Source: Chryseobacterium gallinarum
GTDB lineage: Bacteria > Bacteroidota > Bacteroidia > Flavobacteriales > Weeksellaceae
Assembly: GCF_001021975.1 (NCBI RefSeq)
Contig: NZ_CP009928.1
Span: forward strand, 1,178,001-1,242,000
Reading direction: 5' to 3'
DNA: 64,000 nucleotides
The notes under the pieces were generated by a model, which did no database searches, had not been told where the DNA came from, and was given only the letters and a program-made list of their open reading frames with translations. A program made the position numbers and the translations under genes. Of this stretch, positions 51,124 through 60,841 are shown piece by piece. How positions within the stretch are numbered: position 1 is the first letter of the stretch; every line of letters begins with the position of its first letter.

Positions 51124-52161
51124 GTGGATAATTCTTTTTTAGTCAGTATTATTGTTCCGTGCTATAACGCTTCTTATTACATAAAAGAAGTGCTGGAAAG
51201 TATACAGAACCAAACGCATTACAATATCGAATGTATTGTGATTAATGACGGCAGTACAGATAATACCCTCGAGATTATCAATAGCTTTCAGGATAAACGG
51301 TTTCAGATATATAGTCAGGAAAATAAGGGACTTTCCGACACACGAAATTCTGGTTTGGAAAAAGCTACGGGAGATTTTATTTTTTTCTGCGACAGTGATG
51401 ACCTTCTTCCTTCCAATGCCCTGGAATCCCTGTTATCTGAGTATACCGGTAAGGAGGATATTATTGCAGGAAAAACAGCCACCTATGCCTGGGAAGAGAA
51501 ACGCAATGTTGCATTTTTACCTCAGCCGAAGGAAAAGATACGGATAGAAAATAAAAACAGGGAGGTCCTGATTCTGAATATGACAGAGGGCTTAAGCCCT
51601 ATTGCCCAGAATAAACTGTACAGAACTTCATTTTTAAAAGAAAATAACCTCACATTTTTAAGTGGCATTTATCATGAAGATGAATTATGGTTCTTTGAAA
51701 CGATGTTTAGGGCAAAAAATGTGGTATTTATTCCTGCAATAACCTATCTCTATACTGTAGACAATGCACAATCCATCACCAAAAAGAATAGTGATAAAAA
51801 TCTTTCGGGATATCTGAGTGTAATTCAAACGATTTACAACTACTATTTAAAGTATCCCGAGCAAAGCAGTATTGCCTACTATATTGCTTATCTGAAAAAA
51901 ATTATCATCGGAAATTACAAGCATCATTCAAACTATTCCGAAGAAGCGGTTCAAAGGATGGAAAAAGTGTTTAAAGAAGTCAATCCGGAATTCAGTGATA
52001 ATATCCCGTTAAAAAATATTGAGAAAAAATATTTCCGGTATCTTAATGCTGTCAGCTTGAAAGATGCCGCTAGCATAAAGAAAGAATATTTCAACAATCC
52101 GGTAAACAGTCTCAGAAAGCACTATAAAATCTTATTATTCAGTATCTTTAACTCAAATTAA
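51124..52161 (+). CDS. glycosyltransferase family 2
   Basis: 345 residues. 'LVSIIVPCYNASYYIKEVLE', 'NDGSTDNTLEII', 'FIFFCDSDDLLPSNALESL' (metal site) and 'FLSGIYHEDELWFFETMF' are typical of EpsJ/CpsI-like transferases. A C-terminal helical region of about 120 residues follows the catalytic domain. Starts with GTG; no ATG fits the homology. It begins 2 bp after the upstream stop. Confidence 0.9.
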   Translation: MDNSFLVSIIVPCYNASYYIKEVLESIQNQTHYNIECIVINDGSTDNTLEIINSFQDKRFQIYSQENKGLSDTRNSGLEKATGDFIFFCDSDDLLPSNALESLLSEYTGKEDIIAGKTATYAWEEKRNVAFLPQPKEKIRIENKNREVLILNMTEGLSPIAQNKLYRTSFLKENNLTFLSGIYHEDELWFFETMFRAKNVVFIPAITYLYTVDNAQSITKKNSDKNLSGYLSVIQTIYNYYLKYPEQSSIAYYIAYLKKIIIGNYKHHSNYSEEAVQRMEKVFKEVNPEFSDNIPLKNIEKKYFRYLNAVSLKDAASIKKEYFNNPVNSLRKHYKILLFSIFNSN

Positions 52162-52166
52162 AAAAA

Positions 52167-53147
52167 GTGAAAAAAGGAAAATTTCTTTTGGTAATGCCTG
52201 ATTATTCTGATTTCCCAAAGTTATTTTTAGAAAATTTGGAAAAGGAAGGGTTTGACCCTTATTTAATCACAGATAAAGTTTCAAAATTTAAATATAAAGG
52301 CGCTGAAAGTGTAAAAAATTTTTTCGTTAAAAATATTCTGAGAAATAAGGAATACAAACAGGGACTTATTAAAAAACATTTTCTTGATGAACTGAATAAA
52401 AATCTTTCTGACATTCCGGAAGAGCTGGACTATATCCTGGTAATCCGTCCGGATAATTTCCCGGTTCCCTTTATAAAGAATTTAAAAAATAAAACCCGGA
52501 AATTAATTGCTTACCAATGGGATGGGATTGAAAAGTTTCCGGAGGTCAAAAACTATTTCAGTTTATTTGATACCTTTTTTTGTTTTGAAAAGATTGAATC
52601 CCAACTCAATATAAAACCTATCACCAATTTCTATTTCGATCACCTTCCTCCTGCTGAAAAAGAATACAATACGGAAATGCCTAAGCTGTATTTTGTAGGA
52701 CTATATTGGAAAAGCCGTGAAGAAAAAATTGACCGTTTTATAGATGAAGTCTCGGGCTTCCCTATCGAGCTTTCTATTTTTATCCAGTATTTTAAAGAGC
52801 CTGAAAAGAAAAATAGCCGGATACAATATATTCAGGACAGAATCAGCTTCCGGGAAAATCTTGAGAAAGTAAAAGATGCCGATATTCTTTTAGATTTTGT
52901 AGACCCGCTGCATAATGGGCTCTCCATCCGTTTTTTTGAAGGAATGTATTACAGGAAAAAAGTGATTACAGACAATATTATGGTAAAAAATTATGACTTT
53001 TACCATCCTGACAATATCTTTGTCGTGGAAAATAATAATTATAAAAATATTGAACAGTTTTTAAAAACCCCTTATTTTGAATTACCTACTGAAATAGTCA
53101 AAAAATATAGTTTCAGTAACTGGCTGAAGGAAGTTATAAAAGGTTAA
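52167..53147 (+). CDS. putative glycosyltransferase, paralogue of the 48942 gene
   Basis: 326 residues, GTG start, 5 bp after the upstream gene. Not firmly recognised. The C-terminal half repeats the pattern of the 48942 protein: 'HNGLSIRFFEGMYYRKKVIT', then 'YDFYHPDNIFVVENN'. The N-terminal half 'GKFLLVMPDYSDFPKLFLEN' is Rossmann-like, and 'DYILVIRPDNFPVPFIKNLK' matches 'DQILVLNPDTF' in the paralogue. The two probably act on similar donors at different acceptors. Confidence 0.7.
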   Translation: MKKGKFLLVMPDYSDFPKLFLENLEKEGFDPYLITDKVSKFKYKGAESVKNFFVKNILRNKEYKQGLIKKHFLDELNKNLSDIPEELDYILVIRPDNFPVPFIKNLKNKTRKLIAYQWDGIEKFPEVKNYFSLFDTFFCFEKIESQLNIKPITNFYFDHLPPAEKEYNTEMPKLYFVGLYWKSREEKIDRFIDEVSGFPIELSIFIQYFKEPEKKNSRIQYIQDRISFRENLEKVKDADILLDFVDPLHNGLSIRFFEGMYYRKKVITDNIMVKNYDFYHPDNIFVVENNNYKNIEQFLKTPYFELPTEIVKKYSFSNWLKEVIKG

Positions 53148-53170
53148 AACTGGTCATTAAACAATAGTAT

Positions 53171-54271
53171 ATGAAGAAATACCTAATTATAGGAAGCGGC
53201 TTCTCAGGAAGTGTTTTGGCACAGCAGCTTTGCGAAAACAATATCATCCATGTTGTAGAAGAGAGAAGTCATATCGGAGGAAACTGCTATACCGAAAAAG
53301 ATGCCGAAACAGGAATTACTTTGCATCAGTATGGCCCCCACATTTTCAACACCGATAATGTAGAAGTCTGGAACTATATCCAACAGTTTTGTGAAATGGT
53401 CCCTTTCATCAATCGTGTAAAATCGGTATACCAAAATCAAGTATACTCTCTTCCGGTTAACCTTCATACTATTAATCAGTTCTTTAAAAAGAACTTCTCT
53501 CCTAAAGAAGCCAGAACTTTCATTGAATCATTAAGTGATACTTCAATAGATATTCCTCAGAATTTTGAAGAACAGGCTTTAAAATTTGTAGGAAAAGATC
53601 TTTACAAGGCTTTTTTCTATGGATACACAAAAAAGCAATGGGGTTGTGAGCCTTCAGAATTGCCTGCAAGTATATTAAAAAGACTACCGGTAAGGTTCAA
53701 TTATAATGATAATTATTATGCCATGCCTCTTCAGGGAATCCCTAAAAACGGATATACCGAGATTTTTGAAAAAATGCTTGATCATCCCAATATTACTGTC
53801 ACATTAAATAAAAAAATATCGGCCGGAGAAATAGACTTTTCAGAATATGATCATGTTTTTTATTCCGGACCTATTGATGCTTATTTCGATTATAAATACG
53901 GAAGATTAGGCTACAGAACTGTATTTTTTGAAAAATTCACTGATGAAGGGGATTTTCAGGGGAACGCTGTAATCAATTATGCTGATCAGGAAATTCCGCA
54001 TACGAGAATTCATGAGCATAAACATTTTACTCCCTGGGAAGAGCATGATAAGACCGTATACTTTAAAGAATTCAGTAAGGAAACAGAGCAAAACGATATT
54101 CCTTATTATCCTAAAAGATTACAAAGAGATATGGAAATGCTGGAAAAATATAAGGAAGAAAAAGACAGGCTTACCAATATTACCTTTATAGGAAGACTTG
54201 CTACTTACCGATATATGGATATGCACCATGTAATTGCAGAAGCTCTGGAAACCGCAAAACAATTCAGGTAA
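53171..54271 (+). CDS. glf: UDP-galactopyranose mutase
   Basis: 366-residue flavoenzyme converting UDP-galactopyranose to UDP-galactofuranose. FAD-binding 'YLIIGSGFSGSVLAQQL' (G8-G13), 'SHIGGNCYTEKDAETGIT' and 'HQYGPHIFNTDNVEVWNYI'; active-site region 'FYGYTKKQWGCEPSELPASI' and 'RFNYNDNYYAMPLQGIPKNG'. The C-terminus 'FIGRLATYRYMDMHHVIAEA' closes the FAD site. Its presence means the glycan made by this cluster probably contains galactofuranose. The GT90-like gene follows after 2 bp. Confidence 0.96.
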   Translation: MKKYLIIGSGFSGSVLAQQLCENNIIHVVEERSHIGGNCYTEKDAETGITLHQYGPHIFNTDNVEVWNYIQQFCEMVPFINRVKSVYQNQVYSLPVNLHTINQFFKKNFSPKEARTFIESLSDTSIDIPQNFEEQALKFVGKDLYKAFFYGYTKKQWGCEPSELPASILKRLPVRFNYNDNYYAMPLQGIPKNGYTEIFEKMLDHPNITVTLNKKISAGEIDFSEYDHVFYSGPIDAYFDYKYGRLGYRTVFFEKFTDEGDFQGNAVINYADQEIPHTRIHEHKHFTPWEEHDKTVYFKEFSKETEQNDIPYYPKRLQRDMEMLEKYKEEKDRLTNITFIGRLATYRYMDMHHVIAEALETAKQFR

Positions 54272-54273
54272 TT

Positions 54274-55128
54274 ATGTTGTGGAAAAAAAAGAAGCCGCAG
54301 GAAACTCCAAAGGAACTGCTCAATATTACCACTAAAAATGGACAAATTGCTGCGGTAGAAAATTATAACTCCTTTCAAACAAGGGCAGAATCTTCATTAA
54401 AGCAGGTCCTGGATGCCATTAAACTCGGTATTCCCCAACACGACATCAAACTGAGCCTGCACACAGGAGACTTCCCTACCGAACAATTGGTAAAAGGTAA
54501 CTTTTATTATTGTTGTGATAAGAAAACAGATCTGGATTTCGTATTTCCGGATTTTATATTTGACCATTGGCAGCAGGCAGGAATTCCTGATTTTAAAAAA
54601 ACGGTTTCTGAAATCTGTGCAGAAGCGGAAAAACCTTACATTTATTCCAGGATGCTTTGGATCGGAAATACCCAAACCCACCCTATCAGAAAAAAAATTA
54701 TCGAATATGCTGAACAATACCCTGATCATATTGAAGCTTATAATACTTATGTAGATCAAGCTGTTATTGGTGGTAAAAAAGATATTCCTTATATTTCATT
54801 GATTGATCATACACATTATAAATACCTCATCGACATTGAAGGAAGAGGATACAGCGGAAGGATTAAAATGCTGCTTTTCACAAAGCGGCTTTTGTTTATT
54901 CAGGACAGACAATGGAAGTCTTATTATCATTTTGAATTGGAGCCGTACAAACATTTTATTCCTGTAAAAAATGATCTTTCTGACCTTATGGAGCAAATCC
55001 GTTTCGTAGAACAGCAAGGAGACGACTATTATAAAAATATCGTGCAAAATGCCTATGACTTTGCGGTTGAAAACCTTCAATATGAAAAAGCGGTTCAAAG
55101 AATACAAAAATTAATATCAAACCTATGA
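54274..55128 (+). CDS. GT90-like (CAP10/LPS-modifying) glycosyltransferase
   Basis: 284 residues. 'HYKYLIDIEGRGYSGRIKML' and 'FIQDRQWKSYYHFELEPYKH', then 'FIPVKNDLSDLMEQIRFVEQ', match GT90 proteins such as CAP10 (cryptococcal capsule) and Rumi (O-glucosyl or xylosyl transfer). The central 'EKPYIYSRMLWIGNTQTHPI' is also typical of bacterial members. No DxD site is needed in this group. Overlaps the following GT2 by 4 bp. Confidence 0.82.
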   Translation: MLWKKKKPQETPKELLNITTKNGQIAAVENYNSFQTRAESSLKQVLDAIKLGIPQHDIKLSLHTGDFPTEQLVKGNFYYCCDKKTDLDFVFPDFIFDHWQQAGIPDFKKTVSEICAEAEKPYIYSRMLWIGNTQTHPIRKKIIEYAEQYPDHIEAYNTYVDQAVIGGKKDIPYISLIDHTHYKYLIDIEGRGYSGRIKMLLFTKRLLFIQDRQWKSYYHFELEPYKHFIPVKNDLSDLMEQIRFVEQQGDDYYKNIVQNAYDFAVENLQYEKAVQRIQKLISNL

Positions 55129-56024
55129 GTTTTCCTGATTCTGTCTGCACTGTTGTAGTGACTTACAATAGATTGGAATTTTTAAAAGAATGCATTCAGG
55201 GAATTCTGGATCAGACCTCTCCTGTTGATAAAATTGTTATTGTAAATAATGGCTCAACAGACGGAACTGATGCCTACCTGAAAACTTTACAACAGCCACA
55301 AATCGAAATTATCACCCAGGAAAATCTGGGCGGTGCGGGGGGCTTTCATACGGGCATCAAGAGGGCATATGAATTGGGATATGAATGGATTTGGGTAATG
55401 GATGATGATGTAGAACCATTTAAAGACTGCCTTGGAAATCTTTTACAATATAAAGACTTATCAAAATGCATTCAGCCACTAAGGATTTTCAGCGATAATA
55501 ATGAAGTTTTCAAATGGGAACATTATTTTGATCATAGAACCTGTATGCCGATTTTACATCATAATATTTCCCTGGAAAATAAAGATTTCTGCTATGTCAA
55601 TACTGCCTGTTTCGAAGGAATGCTGATTCATCGTGATATTGTGGAAAAAATAGGATTCCCGAAAAAAGAATATTTTATTGCAGGTGATGATACGGAATAT
55701 GGTATTCTGGCCAACCTTTACACCAATGTGTTGTATACCAAAACCGCCATTATGTATAGAAAGAGAGTCGTAGTATCTTATAAAATTCGCCCATTACAGG
55801 CCTATTATGAATACAGAAACCTGTTTTTATTAAGGAAGAATATTAAACCGTATTTTCCCGGAAACTTCAGTTCCATATTCTATAAAAACCTGTATAAGGA
55901 CTGCTTTTCTAAAATAAAAATAATTCTTAAGGGAAAAGAATATCCATTTTCAGAAAAGAAGTTGCTTATTTCCAAAATGATCAAAGGGATACTGGACGGC
56001 AAAAAAATTTATAAAAACAAATAA
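55125..56024 (+). CDS. glycosyltransferase family 2, GlfT-like (putative galactofuranosyltransferase)
   Basis: 299 residues. 'VCTVVVTYNRLEFLKECIQG', 'VNNGSTDGT', 'NLGGAGGFHTGIKRAYELGY' and 'WIWVMDDDVEPFKDCLGNLL' belong to the GT2 subgroup that includes the galactofuranosyltransferase GlfT. The tryptophan-aspartate stretch 'WVMDDDVEP' holds the metal site. Its place beside glf supports use of UDP-galactofuranose, but rhamnosyltransferases share much of this pattern. Confidence 0.88.
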   Translation: MSFPDSVCTVVVTYNRLEFLKECIQGILDQTSPVDKIVIVNNGSTDGTDAYLKTLQQPQIEIITQENLGGAGGFHTGIKRAYELGYEWIWVMDDDVEPFKDCLGNLLQYKDLSKCIQPLRIFSDNNEVFKWEHYFDHRTCMPILHHNISLENKDFCYVNTACFEGMLIHRDIVEKIGFPKKEYFIAGDDTEYGILANLYTNVLYTKTAIMYRKRVVVSYKIRPLQAYYEYRNLFLLRKNIKPYFPGNFSSIFYKNLYKDCFSKIKIILKGKEYPFSEKKLLISKMIKGILDGKKIYKNK

Positions 56025-56026
56025 TA

Positions 56027-56899
56027 ATGAACACCTCCATCAAGATTTCGGTTATTGTCCCATGTTATAATCAGGCCGCATTTATGGATGATTGTATCAA
56101 TTCCTTAATCAATCAGACTTACCCGGACTGGGAATGCATTCTGGTCAATGATGGCAGTACAGATAATACGGAAGACATAGCTCTTGCCTGGCAAAAAAAA
56201 GACAACAGAATCAAATATGTAAAAAAAATAAATGGCGGGCTTAGCTCTGCCAGAAATACCGGTATTCTGAACAGTACCGGAGATTTTGTACAGTTTCTTG
56301 ATTGTGATGATTTTTTGTATAAAGAAAAGTTCGAAAAATCTGTACAAAAAATAGATCATAGAAGCAATACTGTTATTATTACGGATTTTCAGAGGTTCGA
56401 CGATGCAACGAAAGCCCTTATCCCACCACACTGTATTTTGAAAGAAGAATACTTCAATCAAAAAGATATTTTGTTAAAATGGGATAATACATTTTCCATT
56501 CCCATCCATTGTGCCTTATTTTCAAGAGATATTGTTGAAAAGTATAAATTCAATGAAATTCTTAAGGCCAAAGAAGACTGGATTTTCTGGTTACAAACAT
56601 ACGGAGACTATCCAAAAACACACTTTATCAACGAGTATCTTCTTGCCTATAGAATGAGTTCCGCAGGAATGACCAACAATGAATTCTTTATGTATGAAAA
56701 TAAAACAAAAGCCATCAATCAGTTGGATCAAATTATTTCTGATAAAGATTTATTAAGGGAATTCTTCAAACAAAATCTTCTGTTTATAATGAATGAAAAT
56801 TATCAGCTGATGGAAAGAGTCAAATTGCTGGGCTATAAAAGAACCATGAAATATAAAATCAACAAGGTTTTAAAAATATTCGGAATTAAAAAAAATTAA
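56027..56899 (+). CDS. glycosyltransferase family 2
   Basis: 290 residues, last gene of the cluster. 'ISVIVPCYNQAAFMDDCINS', 'NDGSTDNTEDIA', 'GGLSSARNTGILNSTGDFVQ' and 'FLDCDDFLYKEKFEKS' with a DCDD metal site. The C-terminal part is basic ('MKYKINKVLKIFGIKKN') and may bind the membrane. It resembles the GT2 at 51124. It starts 2 bp after the GlfT-like gene. Confidence 0.9.
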   Translation: MNTSIKISVIVPCYNQAAFMDDCINSLINQTYPDWECILVNDGSTDNTEDIALAWQKKDNRIKYVKKINGGLSSARNTGILNSTGDFVQFLDCDDFLYKEKFEKSVQKIDHRSNTVIITDFQRFDDATKALIPPHCILKEEYFNQKDILLKWDNTFSIPIHCALFSRDIVEKYKFNEILKAKEDWIFWLQTYGDYPKTHFINEYLLAYRMSSAGMTNNEFFMYENKTKAINQLDQIISDKDLLREFFKQNLLFIMNENYQLMERVKLLGYKRTMKYKINKVLKIFGIKKN

Positions 56900-57222
56900 T
56901 TCGTCATAATAAATTCATATTTGTAGGAACTCAGATCAGTCCTACATCGATTTCTGCGTTTTATCACGGGCCTGACTTGTTATTTAGCCTGGAATAAAAT
57001 ATCAAATTTTGCTCTTGTATAAATATCAAGCACTATATAAGTTTCATAATTCTGAACAATCTGTGGAGTTTTTGTTTGTATTTTCACGAATTGTGAGACG
57101 GCCTAGATTCGGAAAAAGGAAAGTTTATTTATACTACGTTAAATACATTTAAAAGTGCCTTTAAATAAAGGTTACAACGTAACTATTATTTCATACTATT
57201 AGGATTTAATGTGATAATCAGT
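56900..57222. other. gap after the glycan cluster
   Basis: About 320 bp with no supported ORF. A 7-bp hairpin (TGTAGGA and TCCTACA, 56922-56946) could be a weak terminator for the cluster, but it has no proper T-run. The lectin-gene promoter lies at the right edge. Confidence 0.4.
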
Positions 57223-57230
57223 TATATTTG
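57223..57230 (+). promoter_or_regulatory. promoter of the lectin-like lipoprotein gene
   Basis: TATATTTG, 17 nt before the ATG at 57248. Confidence 0.5.
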
Positions 57231-57247
57231 TGATCCAAAATTATCTT

Positions 57248-57829
57248 ATGAAAATAAAATTATTGACTTTTTTAAGCCTTTCATTGCTTTTGGCATCTTG
57301 TTCTCAAGACGACACTCGTGATAATGTAGTCCCAATTCAAAAACCAATTGAAAGACCAACTACTATAGATGGAAATAACGCTTCTCGTTTAGGTCTTGTA
57401 AGTTATAAACTCTTAAAGGAATCTGGTCCTATTCACCCTCAGGGGCTAAACGCAGACGAATCCTTAACTCTGGAACACAATGGCAGTACTTATCGACTTA
57501 TCATGCAGACTGACAATAATCTGGTTCTTTATAGGGAAACACCTGGAAACAGGATTGTACTATGGCATTCTAATACCCACAGAACTGATATAATAGGAGG
57601 TTCGAGACTTGTGGCACAAACCGATGGAAATCTGGTAATTTATACCTATGACAATACTCCTCTTTGGAGTTCAAATACTGCGACTAATTATTATGTAGAT
57701 GGTCCACACTTTAAGCTTCAACTATACTCAAAAACCGGGGCTGCGATTCCAACAGGATATAGAATTAAACTTATTTTGGGTGGAAATAATCAAGAGAGGC
57801 ATGAAATTGTCGTTGAAGACTTTTTATAA
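57248..57829 (+). CDS. bulb-type (mannose-binding) lectin-like lipoprotein
   Basis: 193 residues. Signal peptide 'KIKLLTFLSLSLLLASC' with lipobox cysteine C18. The mature part holds a beta-prism B-lectin region with two copies of the QxDxNLVxY sugar-binding signature: 'MQTDNNLVLYRE' and 'AQTDGNLVIYTYDNTPLWSS'. A third, weaker strand 'FKLQLYSKTGAAIP' has lost the motif. Related domains occur in plant lectins and lectin-like bacteriocins. Here it is probably anchored to the envelope and binds mannose-type glycans. Monocistronic, just beyond the glycan cluster. Confidence 0.82.
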   Translation: MKIKLLTFLSLSLLLASCSQDDTRDNVVPIQKPIERPTTIDGNNASRLGLVSYKLLKESGPIHPQGLNADESLTLEHNGSTYRLIMQTDNNLVLYRETPGNRIVLWHSNTHRTDIIGGSRLVAQTDGNLVIYTYDNTPLWSSNTATNYYVDGPHFKLQLYSKTGAAIPTGYRIKLILGGNNQERHEIVVEDFL

Positions 57830-57845
57830 AAATTCTAATTTATAT

Positions 57846-57868
57846 AACCGCTTCGTATAGAGGCGGTT
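57846..57868 (+). terminator. terminator of the lectin-like gene
   Basis: 9-bp stem (AACCGCTTC with GAGGCGGTT, one G-U pair), 5-nt loop, short T-run, 17 bp after the stop. Confidence 0.7.
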
Positions 57869-58245
57869 TTATATTATGCCACATATAAAAAGGCATATAT
57901 TAGAAATTTCTTAACTGTATTTTACCCATGCATATTTTGTCATCCGATTTGATAATTTTCTTTATGATCCAATTTCTTTATTAAAATATTATTCATTTAG
58001 AAAATAGTGTAAAGTTATTGTACCATATTTGACTATTATCTCATTGATATTACCACTCTAGGATATTACATTTTGCAAATTATGCAAATATGTGAAACAT
58101 TGTACAGATTTTAAAAATCGTAAGCATATTTACATCTAAAATCATTAAGCTTTTATATATATTTTAATTTCAATAAATGGTCTAAGCATAATGACTAGAA
58201 TTAAAAATACCTATTATAAATCATTATGTGAACACATAATTTAAG
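57869..58245. other. AT-rich gap before gltX
   Basis: About 375 bp, very AT-rich, with no ORF that I can support and no repeats longer than chance. The gltX promoter is at its right edge. Confidence 0.4.
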
Positions 58246-58253
58246 TAAATTTG
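58246..58253 (+). promoter_or_regulatory. promoter of gltX
   Basis: TAAATTTG, 18 nt before the gltX ATG. Confidence 0.5.
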
Positions 58254-58271
58254 CAAAAATTTAAATTGAAA

Positions 58272-59780
58272 ATGGAGAAAGTAAGAGTACGTTTTGCTCC
58301 AAGTCCTACTGGACCTTTACATTTGGGAGGCGTAAGAACCGCATTATATGATTATCTTTTTGCTAAAAACCAAGGCGGGGAATTTGTATTGAGAATTGAA
58401 GATACAGATACAGCAAGATACGTAGAAGGAGCTGAAGAATATATTGAAGAAGCTTTAGAATGGTGCGGAATCATTCCAGATGAAAGTCCTAAAAAAGGAG
58501 GGAAATTTGCGCCTTACAGACAATCCGAAAGGAGAGATATCTATGACCGGTATACAGAGCAGATCCTGAAAACAGATTATGCTTACCTTGCTTTTGATAC
58601 CCCTGAAGAACTGGATGCAATGCGCGCAGAGTTCGAAGCTAAGGGTGATGTTTTCTCTTATGATAATAAAACGAGAAACCGTTTAAGAAACAGTCTTGCC
58701 CTTTCTGAAGAAGAAGTTCAGAAGCTCCTGGCAGAAAAGACACCATATGTGGTAAGATTCAAAATGCCTGTTGACAGAGTATTAAACCTGGAAGATATCA
58801 TCCGTGGAAAATTCTCAGTTAATACCAATACCTTAGATGATAAAGTTTTGGTAAAAAATGACGGGATGCCTACTTACCATTTTGCCAATATCATTGATGA
58901 CCATGAAATGGAAATCTCCCATGTTATCCGTGGGGAAGAATGGCTGCCATCTTTAGGTTTACACACTTTATTATATGAAGCAATGGGCTGGGAAGCACCG
59001 CAATTTGCCCACCTTTCTCTGATTCTGAAACCGGAGGGTAAGGGAAAATTAAGCAAAAGAGACGGTGATAAGTTTGGATTCCCTGTTTTCCCGCTTGATT
59101 TCAAAGATCCTGCAACGGGAACCGTATCTAAAGGATACAGGGAAAACGGCTATCTTCCTGACGCTTTTATCAATATGGTTGCTTTACTTGGCTGGTCACC
59201 TGCTGACGATAAAGAAATCCTTCCTATAGAAGATATGATTAAAGAATTTGATCTTCATAAAGTACATAAGGCCGGCGCAAGATTCAGTAAAGAAAAAGCA
59301 GAATGGTTTAACCATCAGTATATTCAGATGAAGTCTGATGAAGAACTTCTCCAGATCCTGAAAAATACGGATCTTAATCTTTCAGGGATTTCTGATGAAA
59401 AGCTGTTGAAGGTGATTCACCTAATGAAAGAACGGGCCACTTTTCCAAAAGACATTTATGAAAACGGAAAATTCTTCTTTGAAATGCCCTCTTCCTTTGA
59501 TGAGAAAGCTGCTAAAAAAGCCTGGAATGATGAGACTTCTACTATTTTAGGAGAGTTAGTTTCAACTCTTGATTCGGCAGATTTTACAGCAGAGGTGCTG
59601 AAGCAGACTATACATGATTTTGCCGAAAACAAAGGCCTTGGAATGGGTAAAGTAATGATGCCTTTACGGTTGTCTTTAGTAGGAGAATTGAAAGGCCCGG
59701 ACGTTCCGGATATTCTGGAAATCCTTGGAAAAGAAGAAAGTATCGCCAGAATAAGCAATGCTATAAATAATTTTAAATAG
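58272..59780 (+). CDS. gltX: glutamyl-tRNA synthetase
   Basis: 502 residues, class I synthetase for tRNA-Glu. HIGH region '[20 protein letters not shown]', KMSKS equivalent '[20 protein letters not shown]', and the anticodon-binding helical domain in the last 150 residues ('[20 protein letters not shown]'). ATG 58272 ('[14 protein letters not shown]') is the family start. Seven in-frame codons upstream lie inside the promoter, so they are not coding. accA follows with its own promoter. Confidence 0.96.
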   Translation: MEKVRVRFAPSPTGPLHLGGVRTALYDYLFAKNQGGEFVLRIEDTDTARYVEGAEEYIEEALEWCGIIPDESPKKGGKFAPYRQSERRDIYDRYTEQILKTDYAYLAFDTPEELDAMRAEFEAKGDVFSYDNKTRNRLRNSLALSEEEVQKLLAEKTPYVVRFKMPVDRVLNLEDIIRGKFSVNTNTLDDKVLVKNDGMPTYHFANIIDDHEMEISHVIRGEEWLPSLGLHTLLYEAMGWEAPQFAHLSLILKPEGKGKLSKRDGDKFGFPVFPLDFKDPATGTVSKGYRENGYLPDAFINMVALLGWSPADDKEILPIEDMIKEFDLHKVHKAGARFSKEKAEWFNHQYIQMKSDEELLQILKNTDLNLSGISDEKLLKVIHLMKERATFPKDIYENGKFFFEMPSSFDEKAAKKAWNDETSTILGELVSTLDSADFTAEVLKQTIHDFAENKGLGMGKVMMPLRLSLVGELKGPDVPDILEILGKEESIARISNAINNFK

Positions 59781-59798
59781 TATTAACATAATTTTTCA

Positions 59799-59806
59799 TA
59801 CATTTG
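59799..59806 (+). promoter_or_regulatory. promoter of accA
   Basis: TACATTTG, 23 nt before the accA ATG. Confidence 0.45.
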
Positions 59807-59829
59807 AAAGATTTAATTTACTTCAAGAA

Positions 59830-60786
59830 ATGGAATATTTAAGTTTCGAACTTCCTATCAAAGAATTGATGGATCAATACCAGACGTGTTCTTTAGTAGG
59901 AGAAGAAAGTGGTGTTGATGTAAAATTAGCATGCAGCCAGATTGAGGATAAGATTTTGGAAAAGAAAAAAGAAATCTACGGAAATCTTACCCCTTGGCAA
60001 AGAGTACAACTGTCCCGTCACCCGGATCGTCCATACACATTAGACTACATCAACGGAATGGCAGATAAAGGCAGTTTCTTAGAACTTCATGGAGACAGAA
60101 ATTTCGCTGATGATCCGGCAATGATTGGAGGATTGATTACCCTTGATGGACAACGGGTAATGATTATAGGAACTCAAAAAGGAAGGACGACTAAAGAAAG
60201 ACAGCATAGAAGATTCGGAATGCCCAATCCGGAAGGATACAGAAAAGCTTTAAGATTGATGAAGCTTGCTGAAAAATTCAATATCCCTGTGGTGACTTTA
60301 GTAGATACACCGGGAGCTTACCCTGGGCTGGAAGCTGAAGAAAGAGGACAAGGTGAAGCTATTGCAAGAAATATCTTTGAAATGGTACAGCTGAAAACCC
60401 CGATCTTCACCTATATTATCGGAGAAGGAGCCAGTGGTGGTGCTTTAGGAATAGGCGTCGGGAATAAAGTATATATGTTGGAAAATACATGGTATACGGT
60501 AATTGCACCGGAAAGCTGCTCTTCCATCTTATGGAGAAACTGGGATCACAAGGAAGATGCTGCTAATGCATTAAACCTTACCCCTCAGGATGCTTTAAGA
60601 GAAAAGTTCATCGACGGGATTATTGAGGAACCACTTGGTGGAGCTCATTACGATCCGGAAACGACTTATCTGAACTTAAAAAATTCCATCTTACAAAATA
60701 TCAAAGCTTTTGCCAAGTTTACAGGACAGGAGCTTGAAACCCAGAGACAGGATAAATTTATTGCAATGGGGCAATATAAAGGATAA
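59830..60786 (+). CDS. accA: acetyl-CoA carboxylase carboxyltransferase subunit alpha
   Basis: 318 residues. With AccD it transfers the carboxyl group from biotin to acetyl-CoA, giving malonyl-CoA. Motifs: '[20 protein letters not shown]', '[20 protein letters not shown]', '[20 protein letters not shown]', '[15 protein letters not shown]' (oxyanion) and '[20 protein letters not shown]'. Complete. It is separated from accB-accC by about 15 kb. A terminator follows. Confidence 0.96.
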   Translation: MEYLSFELPIKELMDQYQTCSLVGEESGVDVKLACSQIEDKILEKKKEIYGNLTPWQRVQLSRHPDRPYTLDYINGMADKGSFLELHGDRNFADDPAMIGGLITLDGQRVMIIGTQKGRTTKERQHRRFGMPNPEGYRKALRLMKLAEKFNIPVVTLVDTPGAYPGLEAEERGQGEAIARNIFEMVQLKTPIFTYIIGEGASGGALGIGVGNKVYMLENTWYTVIAPESCSSILWRNWDHKEDAANALNLTPQDALREKFIDGIIEEPLGGAHYDPETTYLNLKNSILQNIKAFAKFTGQELETQRQDKFIAMGQYKG

Positions 60787-60790
60787 AATA

Positions 60791-60820
60791 AAAAGGTTAA
60801 GAAAAATTTCTTAACCTTTT
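60791..60820. terminator. bidirectional terminator after accA
   Basis: 14-bp perfect stem (AAAAGGTTAAGAAA and complement) with a 2-nt loop, A- and T-runs at the two ends. It serves accA and the convergent secreted-protein gene. Confidence 0.85.
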
Positions 60821-60841
60821 TTACTTTAGTTTTCTTCTCAT

